From VXYL01 sp965208525 (GTDB lineage Bacteria; Pseudomonadota; Gammaproteobacteria; Pseudomonadales; Azotimanducaceae): a stretch of DNA of 64,000 bases. Location of the stretch: assembly GCA_965208525.1 (NCBI GenBank), contig OZ242340.1, positions 3,038,001 through 3,102,000 of the forward strand, in the 5' to 3' direction. Under the pieces are notes generated by a model that searched no databases, was not told the origin of the DNA, and saw only the letters and a list, made by a program, of their open reading frames with translations. Shown piece after piece: positions 8,200 to 16,807 of this stretch; position 1 is the stretch's first letter, and each line of letters begins with the position of its first letter. Position numbers and translations under genes: made by a program.

Positions 8200-8437
8200 G
8201 GATCGCAAAAGCAGGGGGTGTGCGGTGGATTCTAACCGCCAGCGCGTCGCGTTCGCGTCGTCTCGCTTTGCAGCGCCGAGCTTTGCCGTTAGGCTGCGCG
8301 AGCGCCGCTCCGCGGCGCTTTGGCGATTTTCGCTAACGCGAAACTAACGATGGTCTCCTGCAAGCGGGGGCACGCTCGATAGAGTTCTACGGCGCAGGCG
8401 CCAAGCTTGGGGCAAGCCTGCTGGGGACGGGGAACGC
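8200..8437. promoter_or_regulatory. Divergent ugd/gor control region with two tandem hairpins
   Basis: 238 bases without a gene between two divergent starts. It holds two close hairpins: AGCGCCGC/GCGGCGCT with a 3-base loop at 8301-8319, and TTTCGC/GCGAAA with a 4-base loop at 8328-8343. Because both genes point outward these are unlikely to be terminators; they may be operator sites or RNA leader structures for gor. No clear sigma-70 hexamers are seen. Confidence 0.4.
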
Positions 8438-9790
8438 TTGGCCGACTACGACTTCGATCTCTTTGTCATCGGTGCCGGCTCCGGCGGCGTGCGCGCTGCG
8501 CGCATGTCGGCGGCCTACGGTGCCCGCGTCGCCATCGCCGAGGAGCGCTATCTCGGCGGCACCTGCGTCAACGTCGGCTGCGTGCCGAAGAAGCTGTTCG
8601 TCTATGGCGCGCACTTCGCCGAGGACTTCGAGGACGCGGCCGGCTTCGGCTGGAACGGCGGTGCGCCGACATTCGACTGGCCGGTGCTGCGCGACAACAA
8701 GACCCGCGAAATCGAGCGCCTGAACGGCATCTACCGCAACCTCCTCACGGGTCCGGGCGTCGAGGTGTTCGAGGCACGAGCGCGGCTGACGGGGCCGCAC
8801 ACCATCGACGTGGACGGTCGCGAGGTGAGCGCGGAGCGCATTCTCGTGGCGACCGGAAGCTGGCCTGTGCTGCCGCCGTTTCCGGGCGTCGAGCATGCCA
8901 TCACGTCCAACGAGGCGTTCTATCTCGACGAGTTTCCCCAGCGGGTGCTGGTGGTCGGCGGCGGCTACATCGCCGTGGAATTCGCCGGCATCTTCCAGGG
9001 CCTCGGTGCCGAGACGCGGCTCTCCTATCGCGGCGAGCTGTTTCTGCGCGGCTTCGACGAAGGCATCCGGCGGTTCGTGCTGGACGAGATCCGCGCCAAG
9101 GGCGTGGACGTGTCGCTCAATTCGCACATCGCCCGCCTGGACCGCCACGGCGGAGAGTTCGTGACCACCTTCCAAGACGGCTCTAGCCACACTTCGGACG
9201 TGGTGATGGTTGCGACCGGTCGTGCGCCCAACACCGCAGGACTAGGCCTCGAGGCGGCCGGTGTGCAGTTGGCCGAGTCCGGCGCGATTCCTGTGGACGA
9301 CGAATACCGCACCAACGTGCCCCACATCCACGCCATTGGCGATGTGATCGATCGCCTGCAGCTGACGCCGGTGGCCATCGCCGAGGGCATGTGCATCGCC
9401 GGGAATCTCTACAACGGCGAGTCGCGCTCCGTGGAATACGCCAACGTTCCCACCGCCATCTTCTGCCAGCCCAACATTGGCACGGTGGGGCCTACGGAGG
9501 AGGAGGCGAGGCAGCGCTATCCGGGGCTTCAGGTGTTCGAGTCGAGCTTCCGACCCATGAAGCACACCCTCTCCGGTCGCGGCGAGCGCACCATGATGAA
9601 ACTCTTGGTAGACGGGGAAAGCGATGCGGTCGTGGCGGCGCACATGTGCGGGCCGGATGCCGGCGAGATCATCCAGGGCCTTGCCGTCGCGATCGTCGCC
9701 GGTGCGACCAAGACACAGTTCGATGCCACGGTGGGCATCCATCCCACTGCGGCCGAGGAGTTCGTGACCATGCGGGAGACCGTGCGATGA
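8438..9790 (+). CDS. gor: Glutathione-disulfide reductase
   Basis: 450-residue pyridine nucleotide-disulfide oxidoreductase. It has FAD-binding GAGSGG (12-17), the redox pair Cys43/Cys48 in 'GGTCVNVGCVPKK', and NADPH-domain 'VVGGGYIAVEFAG'. His435 and Glu440 of 'HPTAAEEF' are at the C-terminus. 'VNVGCVPKK' and the NADPH-type arginines favour glutathione reductase over lipoamide dehydrogenase or mercuric reductase. The predicted start is TTG at 8438 with a GGGGA ribosome site; no in-frame ATG or GTG gives the complete FAD motif. The sodium symporter begins 16 bases after the stop, suggesting one transcript. Confidence 0.92.
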   Translation: MADYDFDLFVIGAGSGGVRAARMSAAYGARVAIAEERYLGGTCVNVGCVPKKLFVYGAHFAEDFEDAAGFGWNGGAPTFDWPVLRDNKTREIERLNGIYRNLLTGPGVEVFEARARLTGPHTIDVDGREVSAERILVATGSWPVLPPFPGVEHAITSNEAFYLDEFPQRVLVVGGGYIAVEFAGIFQGLGAETRLSYRGELFLRGFDEGIRRFVLDEIRAKGVDVSLNSHIARLDRHGGEFVTTFQDGSSHTSDVVMVATGRAPNTAGLGLEAAGVQLAESGAIPVDDEYRTNVPHIHAIGDVIDRLQLTPVAIAEGMCIAGNLYNGESRSVEYANVPTAIFCQPNIGTVGPTEEEARQRYPGLQVFESSFRPMKHTLSGRGERTMMKLLVDGESDAVVAAHMCGPDAGEIIQGLAVAIVAGATKTQFDATVGIHPTAAEEFVTMRETVR

Positions 9791-9806
9791 GCCGGAAGCC
9801 TTGACG

Positions 9807-11492
9807 ATGGACGCACTGAGCAGCTTTCTCGGCACGCTGGACGGAATCCTCGGCAGTTCGCCCTGGTTCCCCTTCGTGCTGTTGGGCGTGGGTCTTTTGT
9901 TCACGCTTTACCTTGGCCTGCCGCAGGTGCGCTTCTTCCGGCATGCCTGGCGCGTGCTGCTCGGCCGCGAAACCCGCTCGGACGCTCCCGGCGACACCAG
10001 CCACCTGCAAGCACTCTCGACGGCCCTGTCCGGCACGGTTGGCACGGGCAACATCGGCGGCGTCGCGCTGGCGCTGCACCTCGGCGGCCCGGCGGCGCTG
10101 TTCTGGATGTGGATGACGGCGTTCCTCGGCATGGCAACCAAGTTCGTCGAGGTGAGCATCTCGCACAAATACCGCATCACCGACGACAAGGGGCAGATCG
10201 CCGGTGGCCCGATGTACTACATGGAGCGGGGCCTCGGAGCCCGTTTCGGCGAACGCTGGAAGTGGGCTGCCAAGGGCATGGCGGTGCTGTTCGCCGTGGC
10301 GACGGTGTTCAGCACGCTGGGCTCCGGCAACATGCCGCAAAGCAACAACATGGCGTCGGGGCTCGAAACCTCGTTCGGCATCCCGCCGTGGGTGAGCGGC
10401 GGGGCGCTGGCGATCCTCTTGGGCCTTGTCATCATCGGCGGCATTCGCCGCATCGCCACGGTGGCGACGGCCATCGTGCCGACAATGGGCGTCATCTATG
10501 CGCTTGGCGCGACGGCAGTGATTGTGACCAATGCCGACGCCATCATTCCGTCCTTCGCTGCCGTCTTCAGCAACGCCTTCAGTGGCAGCGCCGCGGCCGG
10601 TGGGTTTCTCGGCGCGTCGTTCGCCTATGCCTTCACCAAGGGAGTCAACCGGGGGCTGTTCTCGAACGAGGCGGGGCAGGGCTCCGCGCCCATTGCCCAC
10701 GCCTCGGCGAAGACCGACGAGCCGGTTTCGGAGGGCATGGTGTCCCTGCTCGAACCGTTCCTCGACACCTTGGTGATTTGCACGCTGACGGGTCTCGTGA
10801 TTCTGGCGAGCGGGGTTTGGCAGGAGAAGTTCGACACGGAGTTTGCTTCCTTCGACACGCAGTTTGTGGCCGGTGCCTGGTCGGACCAGGACGCGGAGCA
10901 CGTCGATGCGCTGTATCGGCACCTTGGAGGCGGCGAAGGGAGTGCGGTGACGCCAGCCTCCGGCACGTTTGCGGTGGTGGATGGACGCTTGGCGGAGGCC
11001 GGCGTTGTGACCGTGCTGCACAATCGCTCGGTCGCCGAGGATGTGCGCTTCCACCAGGACGGCCTGCCCTATACAGGCGAAATCCGCCTCGTCCATGGGG
11101 AACTGGCGACCGACGTTTCGGTGCAGGGCAGATCGCTCCTGCATTCGGTGCCGCTGACGGCGGAGGCGTTCAAGCGCTCCTTCATCGGCGACTACGGCCA
11201 ATACGCGGTCACCGTGGGCCTGATGCTGTTCGCGTTCTCCACCGCCATCGCCTGGTCCTACTACGGCGACCGTTCGATGACGTATCTGTTCGGCACCGCC
11301 TCGGTGCTGCCGTATCGCGTGTTCTACGTGCTCGCCTTCTTCCTCGCCACCATCATGGACACTTCGCTCGTGTGGTTGATCTCCGCCGTCACCTTGGTGC
11401 TGATGGCACTGCCGAACCTGGTCGGCATCGTCCTGTTCGCCCCGGAGATCCGGCGCGAAGTGGCCGCCTATCGCGAACGGCGGGGGCTCTGA
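9807..11492 (+). CDS. Sodium:alanine/glycine symporter (AGCS family) with a large extra loop
   Basis: 561-residue inner-membrane amino-acid:sodium symporter. AGCS signatures are present: 'TALSGTVGTGNIGGVA' (about 70-85), 'GGPMYYMERGLG', 'FTKGVNRGLFSNEAGQGSAPIAHA' and 'AWSYYGDR'. Members are usually near 450-480 residues. Here about 110 residues (roughly 339-448) are inserted after 'LASGVW' and before the helix starting 'YAVTVGLMLFAF'. The insert is soluble-looking and beta-rich, so probably a periplasmic or cytoplasmic lobe. ATG 9807 follows GGAAG. Co-transcription with gor suggests supply of glycine or alanine, glycine being a glutathione precursor; this link is inference. Confidence 0.88.
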   Translation: MDALSSFLGTLDGILGSSPWFPFVLLGVGLLFTLYLGLPQVRFFRHAWRVLLGRETRSDAPGDTSHLQALSTALSGTVGTGNIGGVALALHLGGPAALFWMWMTAFLGMATKFVEVSISHKYRITDDKGQIAGGPMYYMERGLGARFGERWKWAAKGMAVLFAVATVFSTLGSGNMPQSNNMASGLETSFGIPPWVSGGALAILLGLVIIGGIRRIATVATAIVPTMGVIYALGATAVIVTNADAIIPSFAAVFSNAFSGSAAAGGFLGASFAYAFTKGVNRGLFSNEAGQGSAPIAHASAKTDEPVSEGMVSLLEPFLDTLVICTLTGLVILASGVWQEKFDTEFASFDTQFVAGAWSDQDAEHVDALYRHLGGGEGSAVTPASGTFAVVDGRLAEAGVVTVLHNRSVAEDVRFHQDGLPYTGEIRLVHGELATDVSVQGRSLLHSVPLTAEAFKRSFIGDYGQYAVTVGLMLFAFSTAIAWSYYGDRSMTYLFGTASVLPYRVFYVLAFFLATIMDTSLVWLISAVTLVLMALPNLVGIVLFAPEIRREVAAYRERRGL

Positions 11493-12175
11493 CGGACTAA
11501 AGGCCAGGCCGCGAGCTCGGTAAGCGCGGTTTGGCAAAGGAGGTAGGCGTCGTTCTCCTCCCGCGCAGCCCGCTGCACGCCCGCAAGCGTGCGGCTCGCG
11601 CCGGCCGCCAGCACGCGATGGACTCTGAGGTGCCCGCGCATGTGCTCCAGCGCGTTGCGCAGGTTGCCCGGAGTGGGTGGCCCCCGTAGCCAAAGGGTGA
11701 GTTCAAGGGCGATGGCGTCGAAGCCGTCGCGGCCGCGCAGCCGGCTCACCCGCCGTCCGAACTCGCGGTAGGCGGCTTGATCGCGGGCCAAGAGCGAATA
11801 CTTGTGCTGCGCCCAGAGCTCGTGGGTGGATCGAGGCAGACGGATGCGCCCGGGCTCTTTGTCGGCGTACTTCTCGGCGAGCAGCGCGAATTGCTCGCCC
11901 GGTGGGTCGATGAATGTCTCGGGCCAACGTCCCGTGGCCTTGCGAAGCCGCACCGGCGTGCGGTCCTGGTAGCCGCGAAAGGCCATTTCCGCCGCCAGCG
12001 TGCGGTGGCGCTGGCCGAGCGCCCAGCCGAGATCGGTCCATCGAAGGGTTTCGGGATGGCGACCGTAGCCAGCCAACCCCTTGCTCAGGACGGCGACCAC
12101 GCCATGCAGTTCGCGATGTTCGCCGAGGAGGCTTTGGCGGTTCAGATAGCCCGGATGGATGTCCCAGATGCGCAC
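11468..12175 (-). CDS. Pyrimidine-dimer DNA glycosylase-like protein with YbgA/DUF1722-like C-terminus
   Basis: 235 residues. The N-terminal part ('MRIWDIHPGYLNRQSLLGEHREL' at 1-23, 'GYGRHPETLRW' near 37-47) resembles the Pyr_excise group related to T4 endonuclease V, where residues near the N-terminus and an early Glu cut at UV-induced dimers. The C-terminal half ('LWAQHKYSLLARDQAAYREFGR' near 120-141, then 'NLRNALEHMRGHL') resembles DUF1722/YbgA, a domain found next to photolyase genes. Both assignments are by recollection of motifs. Start GTG 12175 is set by the N-terminal motif, since Thr/Met-Arg begins the family. It overlaps the symporter gene tail-to-tail by 25 bases. Codon use looks like its neighbours. 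Confidence 0.55.
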   Translation of the reverse strand: MRIWDIHPGYLNRQSLLGEHRELHGVVAVLSKGLAGYGRHPETLRWTDLGWALGQRHRTLAAEMAFRGYQDRTPVRLRKATGRWPETFIDPPGEQFALLAEKYADKEPGRIRLPRSTHELWAQHKYSLLARDQAAYREFGRRVSRLRGRDGFDAIALELTLWLRGPPTPGNLRNALEHMRGHLRVHRVLAAGASRTLAGVQRAAREENDAYLLCQTALTELAAWPLVRQSPRRSR

Positions 12176-12191
12176 GGGGGCACGATGCCGC

Positions 12192-12821
12192 CTACCCCCA
12201 ACGATCCCAATGCACCGTCTGTTCCACGGGCAAACGGGTGACGGGGCCGAACTTGCCCATTGGGTACCCCACCGGAATCAGGCAGAAGGCTTCGACGTTG
12301 TCCGGCAACGCCAGCACCTCACGCGCAGCTTCCCGGTTGGCGAGCCCCAAGGTGGTGGGCGCGGCACCGAGCCCCAGCGCGCGCGCCGCCAGGAGCAGGT
12401 TCTGCACCGCCGGCCAGATGGAGCCACCGCCCATCGCCTGGCCGGCGGCGACGGGGCGCTCGAACTCGTAGCATGCAATGACGAGGGCCGGGATGTCCTG
12501 CATGTGCTCGGCCTGCCACAGCACCGACTTCAGCATCCGTGCCCGCTTGTCCGCGTCCTGATGCGGCAGCGCCCCGGCTCGGCCCGAATCCGGTGCCGCG
12601 TAGGCCGTCACCGCCGTCTTGTTGAGCGCTGCCAGCTTCGCCCGCTGCTCCGCATCGCGAACGATGATCCACCGCGCCCCTTGGGCATTGGAACCGGTAG
12701 GCGCCTGATTGGCGGCATCGACGAGCTTCAGCAGCGTCTCCTCGGGCACCGGAGTTGGCGTGAGCCGCCGCATGGCGCGGCAGTTGTACATCGTCTCGAA
12801 GACGCCCATTTCGTCGGCCAC
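12192..12821 (-). CDS. Nitroreductase family FMN-dependent oxidoreductase
   Basis: 209-residue nitroreductase-fold protein. 'NCRAMRRLTPTPVPEE' near 13-28 is the FMN-phosphate binding region (family 'RSiR.f....v'). 'ANQAPTGSNAQGARWIIV' is at about 37-54, and 'LLLAARALGLGAAPTTLG' is the C-terminal FMN/dimer segment. It reduces nitroaromatics, quinones or enones with NAD(P)H; the physiological substrate is unknown. The GTG at 12821 is chosen because GGGAG lies 7 bases upstream; an ATG four codons later is the alternative. The glycosylase-like gene follows 16 bases downstream, so the pair may be co-transcribed. Confidence 0.82.
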   Translation of the reverse strand: MADEMGVFETMYNCRAMRRLTPTPVPEETLLKLVDAANQAPTGSNAQGARWIIVRDAEQRAKLAALNKTAVTAYAAPDSGRAGALPHQDADKRARMLKSVLWQAEHMQDIPALVIACYEFERPVAAGQAMGGGSIWPAVQNLLLAARALGLGAAPTTLGLANREAAREVLALPDNVEAFCLIPVGYPMGKFGPVTRLPVEQTVHWDRWG

Positions 12822-12875
12822 GCCTCGACTCCCACATGCGATTGACTGCCGTTCAACATAGCACGCCGCATCCGG

Positions 12876-12881
12876 TATAGT
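12876..12881 (+). promoter_or_regulatory. -10 hexamer TATAGT for the amidohydrolase gene
   Basis: TATAGT lies 39 bases upstream of the ATG at 12921, with a weak TCAACA -35 candidate 17 bases further up and an AAGGAG ribosome site next to the ATG. A conventional sigma-70-like layout. Confidence 0.45.
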
Positions 12882-12920
12882 CGGGGGTTTGCCATTCCAT
12901 CCTCTTCAAGGAGCGAATCC

Positions 12921-14615
12921 ATGGCCCATTCCCTGATCATTTCCGGCGGCACGGTGGTTGACGGCAGCGGCGCGGCGCCCAAGCGGGCCGATGTCGCGGT
13001 CGACGACGGGCGCGTCAGCCGCATCGGCGACCTTTCGGGTGCAGAGGCGTCCGAGACCATCGACGCCACCGGGAAGATCGTCACGCCGGGCTTCGTTGAT
13101 CTGCATACGCACCTCGATGCCCAGATCGGCTGGGATCCGGAGATGCGCCCGAGTTCATACCACGGCGTCACCACCGCGCTGATCGGCAACTGCGGCGTCA
13201 CGTTTGCGCCCTGCGGCAAGGACAACCGGCGCTATCTGGCGGAGCTGATGGAGGCAGTGGAGGACATCGCCGCCGACGCCATCATGGACGGCCTGCCCTG
13301 GAACTGGACCACCTTCGGCGAGTATCTCGACTGCGTGCAGTCGCTGAGGCCCACCCTCAACGTGGTGGGCATGTGCGGCCACTCGGCGATTCGCTTCGAG
13401 GCCATGGGCGACAAGAGCTGCGACGAAGGAGTGCAGGCGGACGACCGCGAGCTCAAGCGCATCGTCGAACTCGTCAAGGAGTCCGTCGAAGGCGGCGCGG
13501 CTGGCTTCTCCACCTCGCGCTTCTTGGGCCACCGCGTCCCCGACGGTCGCCTCACCCCCGGAACCTGGGCCGATCCCCGCGAAACCCGCGCCATTCAGCA
13601 AGCCGTGGTCGACGCGGGCGGTCGCGGCGGGATGTTCCAGGTCGCGCCGGACATGCGAACGCGCTACGACATCGAACGACAGATGTTCGAGACCGGCGCC
13701 GAGATCGGCTGCCAGGTGCTGTTTTCAGGGGGCACGGGCCCGGATGGCGACGGCGGCGTCGCGCGCTGGGCCGAGTTCTTCGAGCGCAACAACCAGGACG
13801 GCAAGCGCGTCACCGGGATCTGCCATACCCGGCCGAGCGGCTCCTTCTTTGGCCTTGCCCAGCAGGCGTTCCTGCGCACCCCCGCATGGCAGGAACTGAT
13901 GAAGCTGCCGTCGATCGCCGACCGGGTGGCTGCACTCAAGGACCCTGCCACCCGCGAGAAGCTGGTGACGGAAGCGAAGGAAAACGGCGGCTTCGGTGAG
14001 GTGGCGCGCATTCTGCACCCGATGGGTACGGGCGAATTCCCGGACTTCGACCTCGAGAACAACCGCAACCTGCAGAAACTGGCCGACGACGCCGGCAAGG
14101 ATCCGGTCGATGTCTATGTCGAGCGCCTGATCGCCTCGGAAGGCAGGGAACTTTGGAACCTGTGGGCCTTCGGCGGCGCGCTTGAGAACCAGTGGAACTA
14201 CATGCGCCTGCCGCATGTCGTGCCGATGCTCGGCGATGCCGGCGCCCACGTCGGCCAGTTCACCGACGCCGATTCTCCCACCTTCCTCCTCGGCGAACTC
14301 ACCCGCGACCGCGGCGTGTACTCGCTCGAGGAGGCAGTGCACCGCATCTCCGGCAAGTCGGCCGAGGTGCTGGGCCTCAAGGAGCGCGGCGAACTGCGCG
14401 AAGGCTGGCACGCCGACATCAACGTCATCGACTACGACAACCTCACCTCCTGCCACCCCGAGTACGTCAACGACTTCCCCCACAACGGCGGCCGCCTCGT
14501 GGTGAAGAGCCGCGGCTACGACGCAACCCTGGTGGCCGGCAAGGTCGTGATCCAAAACGGCCAGTACACGGGCAACCGCCCGGGCGAGGTGATCCGGGAG
14601 TTCATCCGCGGCTAA
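12921..14615 (+). CDS. N-acyl-D-amino-acid deacylase (D-aminoacylase) family amidohydrolase
   Basis: 564-residue metal-dependent amidohydrolase of the D-aminoacylase group. The N-terminal beta-sandwich part is followed by metal ligands H62-x-H64 in 'DLHTHLD' and Cys91 in 'IGNCGVTFAPC', the Cys ligand characteristic of this group. Asp in 'LGDAGAHVGQF' (about 437) would be the catalytic aspartate. The C-terminal 'GELREGWHADINVID' and 'VVIQNGQYTGNRPG' are standard. It removes the acyl group from N-acyl-D-amino acids or related amides; the exact substrate is unknown. An AAGGAG ribosome site precedes the ATG. It lies just upstream of the imuA operator region and may read into it, but the two look independently controlled. 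Confidence 0.82.
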   Translation: MAHSLIISGGTVVDGSGAAPKRADVAVDDGRVSRIGDLSGAEASETIDATGKIVTPGFVDLHTHLDAQIGWDPEMRPSSYHGVTTALIGNCGVTFAPCGKDNRRYLAELMEAVEDIAADAIMDGLPWNWTTFGEYLDCVQSLRPTLNVVGMCGHSAIRFEAMGDKSCDEGVQADDRELKRIVELVKESVEGGAAGFSTSRFLGHRVPDGRLTPGTWADPRETRAIQQAVVDAGGRGGMFQVAPDMRTRYDIERQMFETGAEIGCQVLFSGGTGPDGDGGVARWAEFFERNNQDGKRVTGICHTRPSGSFFGLAQQAFLRTPAWQELMKLPSIADRVAALKDPATREKLVTEAKENGGFGEVARILHPMGTGEFPDFDLENNRNLQKLADDAGKDPVDVYVERLIASEGRELWNLWAFGGALENQWNYMRLPHVVPMLGDAGAHVGQFTDADSPTFLLGELTRDRGVYSLEEAVHRISGKSAEVLGLKERGELREGWHADINVIDYDNLTSCHPEYVNDFPHNGGRLVVKSRGYDATLVAGKVVIQNGQYTGNRPGEVIREFIRG

Positions 14616-14630
14616 AGTCATGCCTTGATA

Positions 14631-14646
14631 CTGTACGAAAACGCAT
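14631..14646 (+). promoter_or_regulatory. Degenerate LexA-type half of a duplicated operator
   Basis: CTGTACGAAAACGCAT occupies the same offset after a TGCCTTG heptamer as the intact box 32 bases downstream. The left half CTGT is intact but the right half ACAG is lost, so it may bind LexA weakly or be a decayed copy. Confidence 0.4.
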
Positions 14647-14662
14647 GTATCGTGCCTTGTCC

Positions 14663-14678
14663 CTGTATGAAAGAACAG
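14663..14678 (+). promoter_or_regulatory. LexA (SOS) box upstream of imuA
   Basis: CTGTATGAAAGAACAG is a full CTGT-N8-ACAG match to the gammaproteobacterial LexA operator. It ends 10 bases before the imuA ATG, with GAGGA as ribosome site in between. Repression of an imuA-imuB-dnaE2 operon by LexA is well established in other proteobacteria, so control here is a strong inference. Confidence 0.8.
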
Positions 14679-14688
14679 AGGACAAGGC

Positions 14689-15375
14689 ATGGAGGTGCGC
14701 TTTCTTTCCGACCTTCTGCGTCGGGGGAGGCTGCATTCGCAGCGCTCGCGGGGGGAGGATTGCCTCGCCACCGGCTTTCCCGAGCTTGATGACGAACTGC
14801 ACGGAGGCTGGCCGCGTGCCGGCCTCAGCGAACTGCTCTGCGCGGCGAGTGGCATTGGCGAACTGCGGCTTCTCGCGCCGGCGCTCAAGGGGCTCTCTGA
14901 GAGCGAGAATCGCTGGATCGTCTGGATCAATCCGCCGCACGTTCCCTATGCGCCGGCGCTTGAGCGGCTCGGCGTTGATCTTGGCAAGGTGCTGCTGGTC
15001 TTTCCGAAGGACCATCGCGAAGCGCTGTGGGCGTTCGAGCAAACCCTTGCCACCGCCTCCTGCTGCGCGGCGCTCGGCTGGCTGAGCGAATCACGGCTGC
15101 GCTTTGCCGACATTCGTCGCCTGCAACTGGCGGCGCGCAAGGGCGGCGCCTGGGCGACGCTGTTCCGTCCCGCATCGGCTGCCGGCCATGCATCCCCCGC
15201 AGAACTGCGCATCGAAGCCACGTCCTTGCCTTCGCCGCCGGCAAGCCGCCTGCGGCTTGACATTCGCAAGCGTCGGAGCGGCTGGCCGGTAGAGGGGATC
15301 GAGGTGGAACTCGAGGCGCCGCCGGCTTCTCCTCGCCCGAGACTGTCGCTGGTGCCGGCCGCCGAATCCGCCTGA
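14689..15375 (+). CDS. imuA: Translesion synthesis accessory protein ImuA
   Basis: 228-residue RecA/SulA-related ImuA. It lacks a true Walker A loop. The family start is visible: 'CLATGFPELDDELHGGWPRAGLSELLC', about 27-53, comparable to the RecA core's 'TG...LD..L.GG.P.G...E'. In the mutasome it supports error-prone bypass by ImuB and DnaE2 after DNA damage; its biochemical role is least understood. The C-terminus is short and proline-rich. First gene of the cassette, 16 bases before imuB, directly under the LexA box at 14663. Confidence 0.85.
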   Translation: MEVRFLSDLLRRGRLHSQRSRGEDCLATGFPELDDELHGGWPRAGLSELLCAASGIGELRLLAPALKGLSESENRWIVWINPPHVPYAPALERLGVDLGKVLLVFPKDHREALWAFEQTLATASCCAALGWLSESRLRFADIRRLQLAARKGGAWATLFRPASAAGHASPAELRIEATSLPSPPASRLRLDIRKRRSGWPVEGIEVELEAPPASPRPRLSLVPAAESA

Positions 15376-15391
15376 TCCAAAGAGCCGACCG

Positions 15392-16807
15392 ATGGCGAAC
15401 GAGCGTTGGCTGGGCGTGCATTTCCCCCGCCTGAAACTGGAGGTGTGCATTCGCCGGCTGGCCGGCGCTGCCGAGGTGCCTGTCGCGCTCGTCGAAGACG
15501 GCAAGGTCCTGGCGCTGAACGATGCTGCCCTGGCGGCTGGCGTCTTGCTAGGCTCTTCGCAGGCGACGGCTGTGGGCATCTGCGCGGACATCATCTGCTG
15601 CCGGCGCGACGCATCGGCGGAAGATGCCCGCCTTGGCCTCTTGGCCGAACTTGCCTGGCGCTTTACCTCCCATGTCAGCTTGGCCGAGCCGGATGGATTG
15701 CTGCTAGAAGTGGGTCGCAGCCTGCGTCTCTTCGGCGGCTTGGCGGCGCTTTGCGAGGAAGTGGGGGCGCTCTATCGGGGGCTGGACCACGAACTGCGGC
15801 TGGCAACGGCAGACACGCCGCTGGCCGCCACGGTGCTGGCGCGGGCCGGCACTTCGTCGCTGCAGGCCGTGCCGCTCGCTTGCACGCATCTGGAGCCGGA
15901 TGCCATCGAGCGATTCGCCAACATGGGCGTCATGAGTCTGGGGCAGGTGCTTGCGTTGCCGGCGGCGGAACTCGGACAGCGCTTCGATCCCGAACTCCTC
16001 GCCTATCTGGACCGGCTTGTGGGCCGCGTCCCCGACCCCCAAGACCTCCTCGTGCCGACCGAAACCTTTGCCTCAGTGGTGCATCTCGTCAGTTCCGTGC
16101 AGGACGGCAATGCGCTCCTGTTTCCGGTGCGGCGGTTGGCCGGCGAACTCGCTTCCTGGCTCGCCTCCCGCCGTCTGGGCGCCAGCGAGATCGTCTGGAC
16201 CTTCACCGCGCTGCACGGCGAGGAAGCCTCCCTTGCCGTGCGCTTTGCCCGTCCGCGCAGCGATGCCGGGGCACTGTTCGACCACACTCGGCTCAGCTTC
16301 GAGGAATTTCGCCCGCCTTCGGAGGTGATGAGCGTCTCGCTGCGGGCGGAGTCTCTGCGGCTCCTCAAGGCGGTCACCCGTCCGCTGTTGCCAGAGGCGT
16401 CGGGGGCCGGAATTCATGCCGATTCCGCTGCGCTCGAACTCGTGGACCGTCTGGCGGCAAGGCTCGGCGAGGATGCCCTGCACGGCATTCGAGTGGTGGA
16501 CGATCACCGCCCGGAACGGGCTTGGAGCATCCGCCATGTGCGGCAGATGCACGGCAAGGGTGAGCGGCCCCGGCAAGGCACGCTGCCGGTGCGGCCCATT
16601 TGGCTCATGCCGACACCGGAGCCCGTGCGGCGGGACGACTTCACTCTTCTCGGCGAATGCGAACGCATCGAGACCGGCTGGTGGGACGGTGCCGTAACAC
16701 GGGACTACTTCGTCGCCACGGCACGGGATGGCCGGCAATGCTGGCTCTTTCGGGAAGAGAAAGGCAATGAGAAAGAGAGGTGGTTCCTGCATGGCTACTT
16801 CGCCTGA
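15392..16807 (+). CDS. imuB: Catalytically inactive Y-family polymerase homologue ImuB
   Basis: 471-residue ImuB. The N-terminal half has the Y-family layout, but the acidic metal ligands are missing: the opening 'WLGVHFPRLKLE' replaces the D-x-D region, and no S-[IL]-D-E follows at the second site. A helix-hairpin-helix-like region lies around 165-200 ('FANMGVMSLGQVLALPAAEL'). A little-finger-like region and an extended C-terminal part follow. In the mutasome ImuB bridges DnaE2, ImuA and the beta clamp. The last 17 bases overlap the start of dnaE2, implying coupled translation. Confidence 0.88.
   Translation: MANERWLGVHFPRLKLEVCIRRLAGAAEVPVALVEDGKVLALNDAALAAGVLLGSSQATAVGICADIICCRRDASAEDARLGLLAELAWRFTSHVSLAEPDGLLLEVGRSLRLFGGLAALCEEVGALYRGLDHELRLATADTPLAATVLARAGTSSLQAVPLACTHLEPDAIERFANMGVMSLGQVLALPAAELGQRFDPELLAYLDRLVGRVPDPQDLLVPTETFASVVHLVSSVQDGNALLFPVRRLAGELASWLASRRLGASEIVWTFTALHGEEASLAVRFARPRSDAGALFDHTRLSFEEFRPPSEVMSVSLRAESLRLLKAVTRPLLPEASGAGIHADSAALELVDRLAARLGEDALHGIRVVDDHRPERAWSIRHVRQMHGKGERPRQGTLPVRPIWLMPTPEPVRRDDFTLLGECERIETGWWDGAVTRDYFVATARDGRQCWLFREEKGNEKERWFLHGYFA

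Noticed and set aside
9669..11693. A long minus-strand open frame (674 codons) opposite the sodium symporter gene
   Set aside because: It is an antisense shadow of a strongly conserved plus-strand protein in G+C-rich DNA. The translation is low-complexity His/Arg/Gly-rich with no domain.
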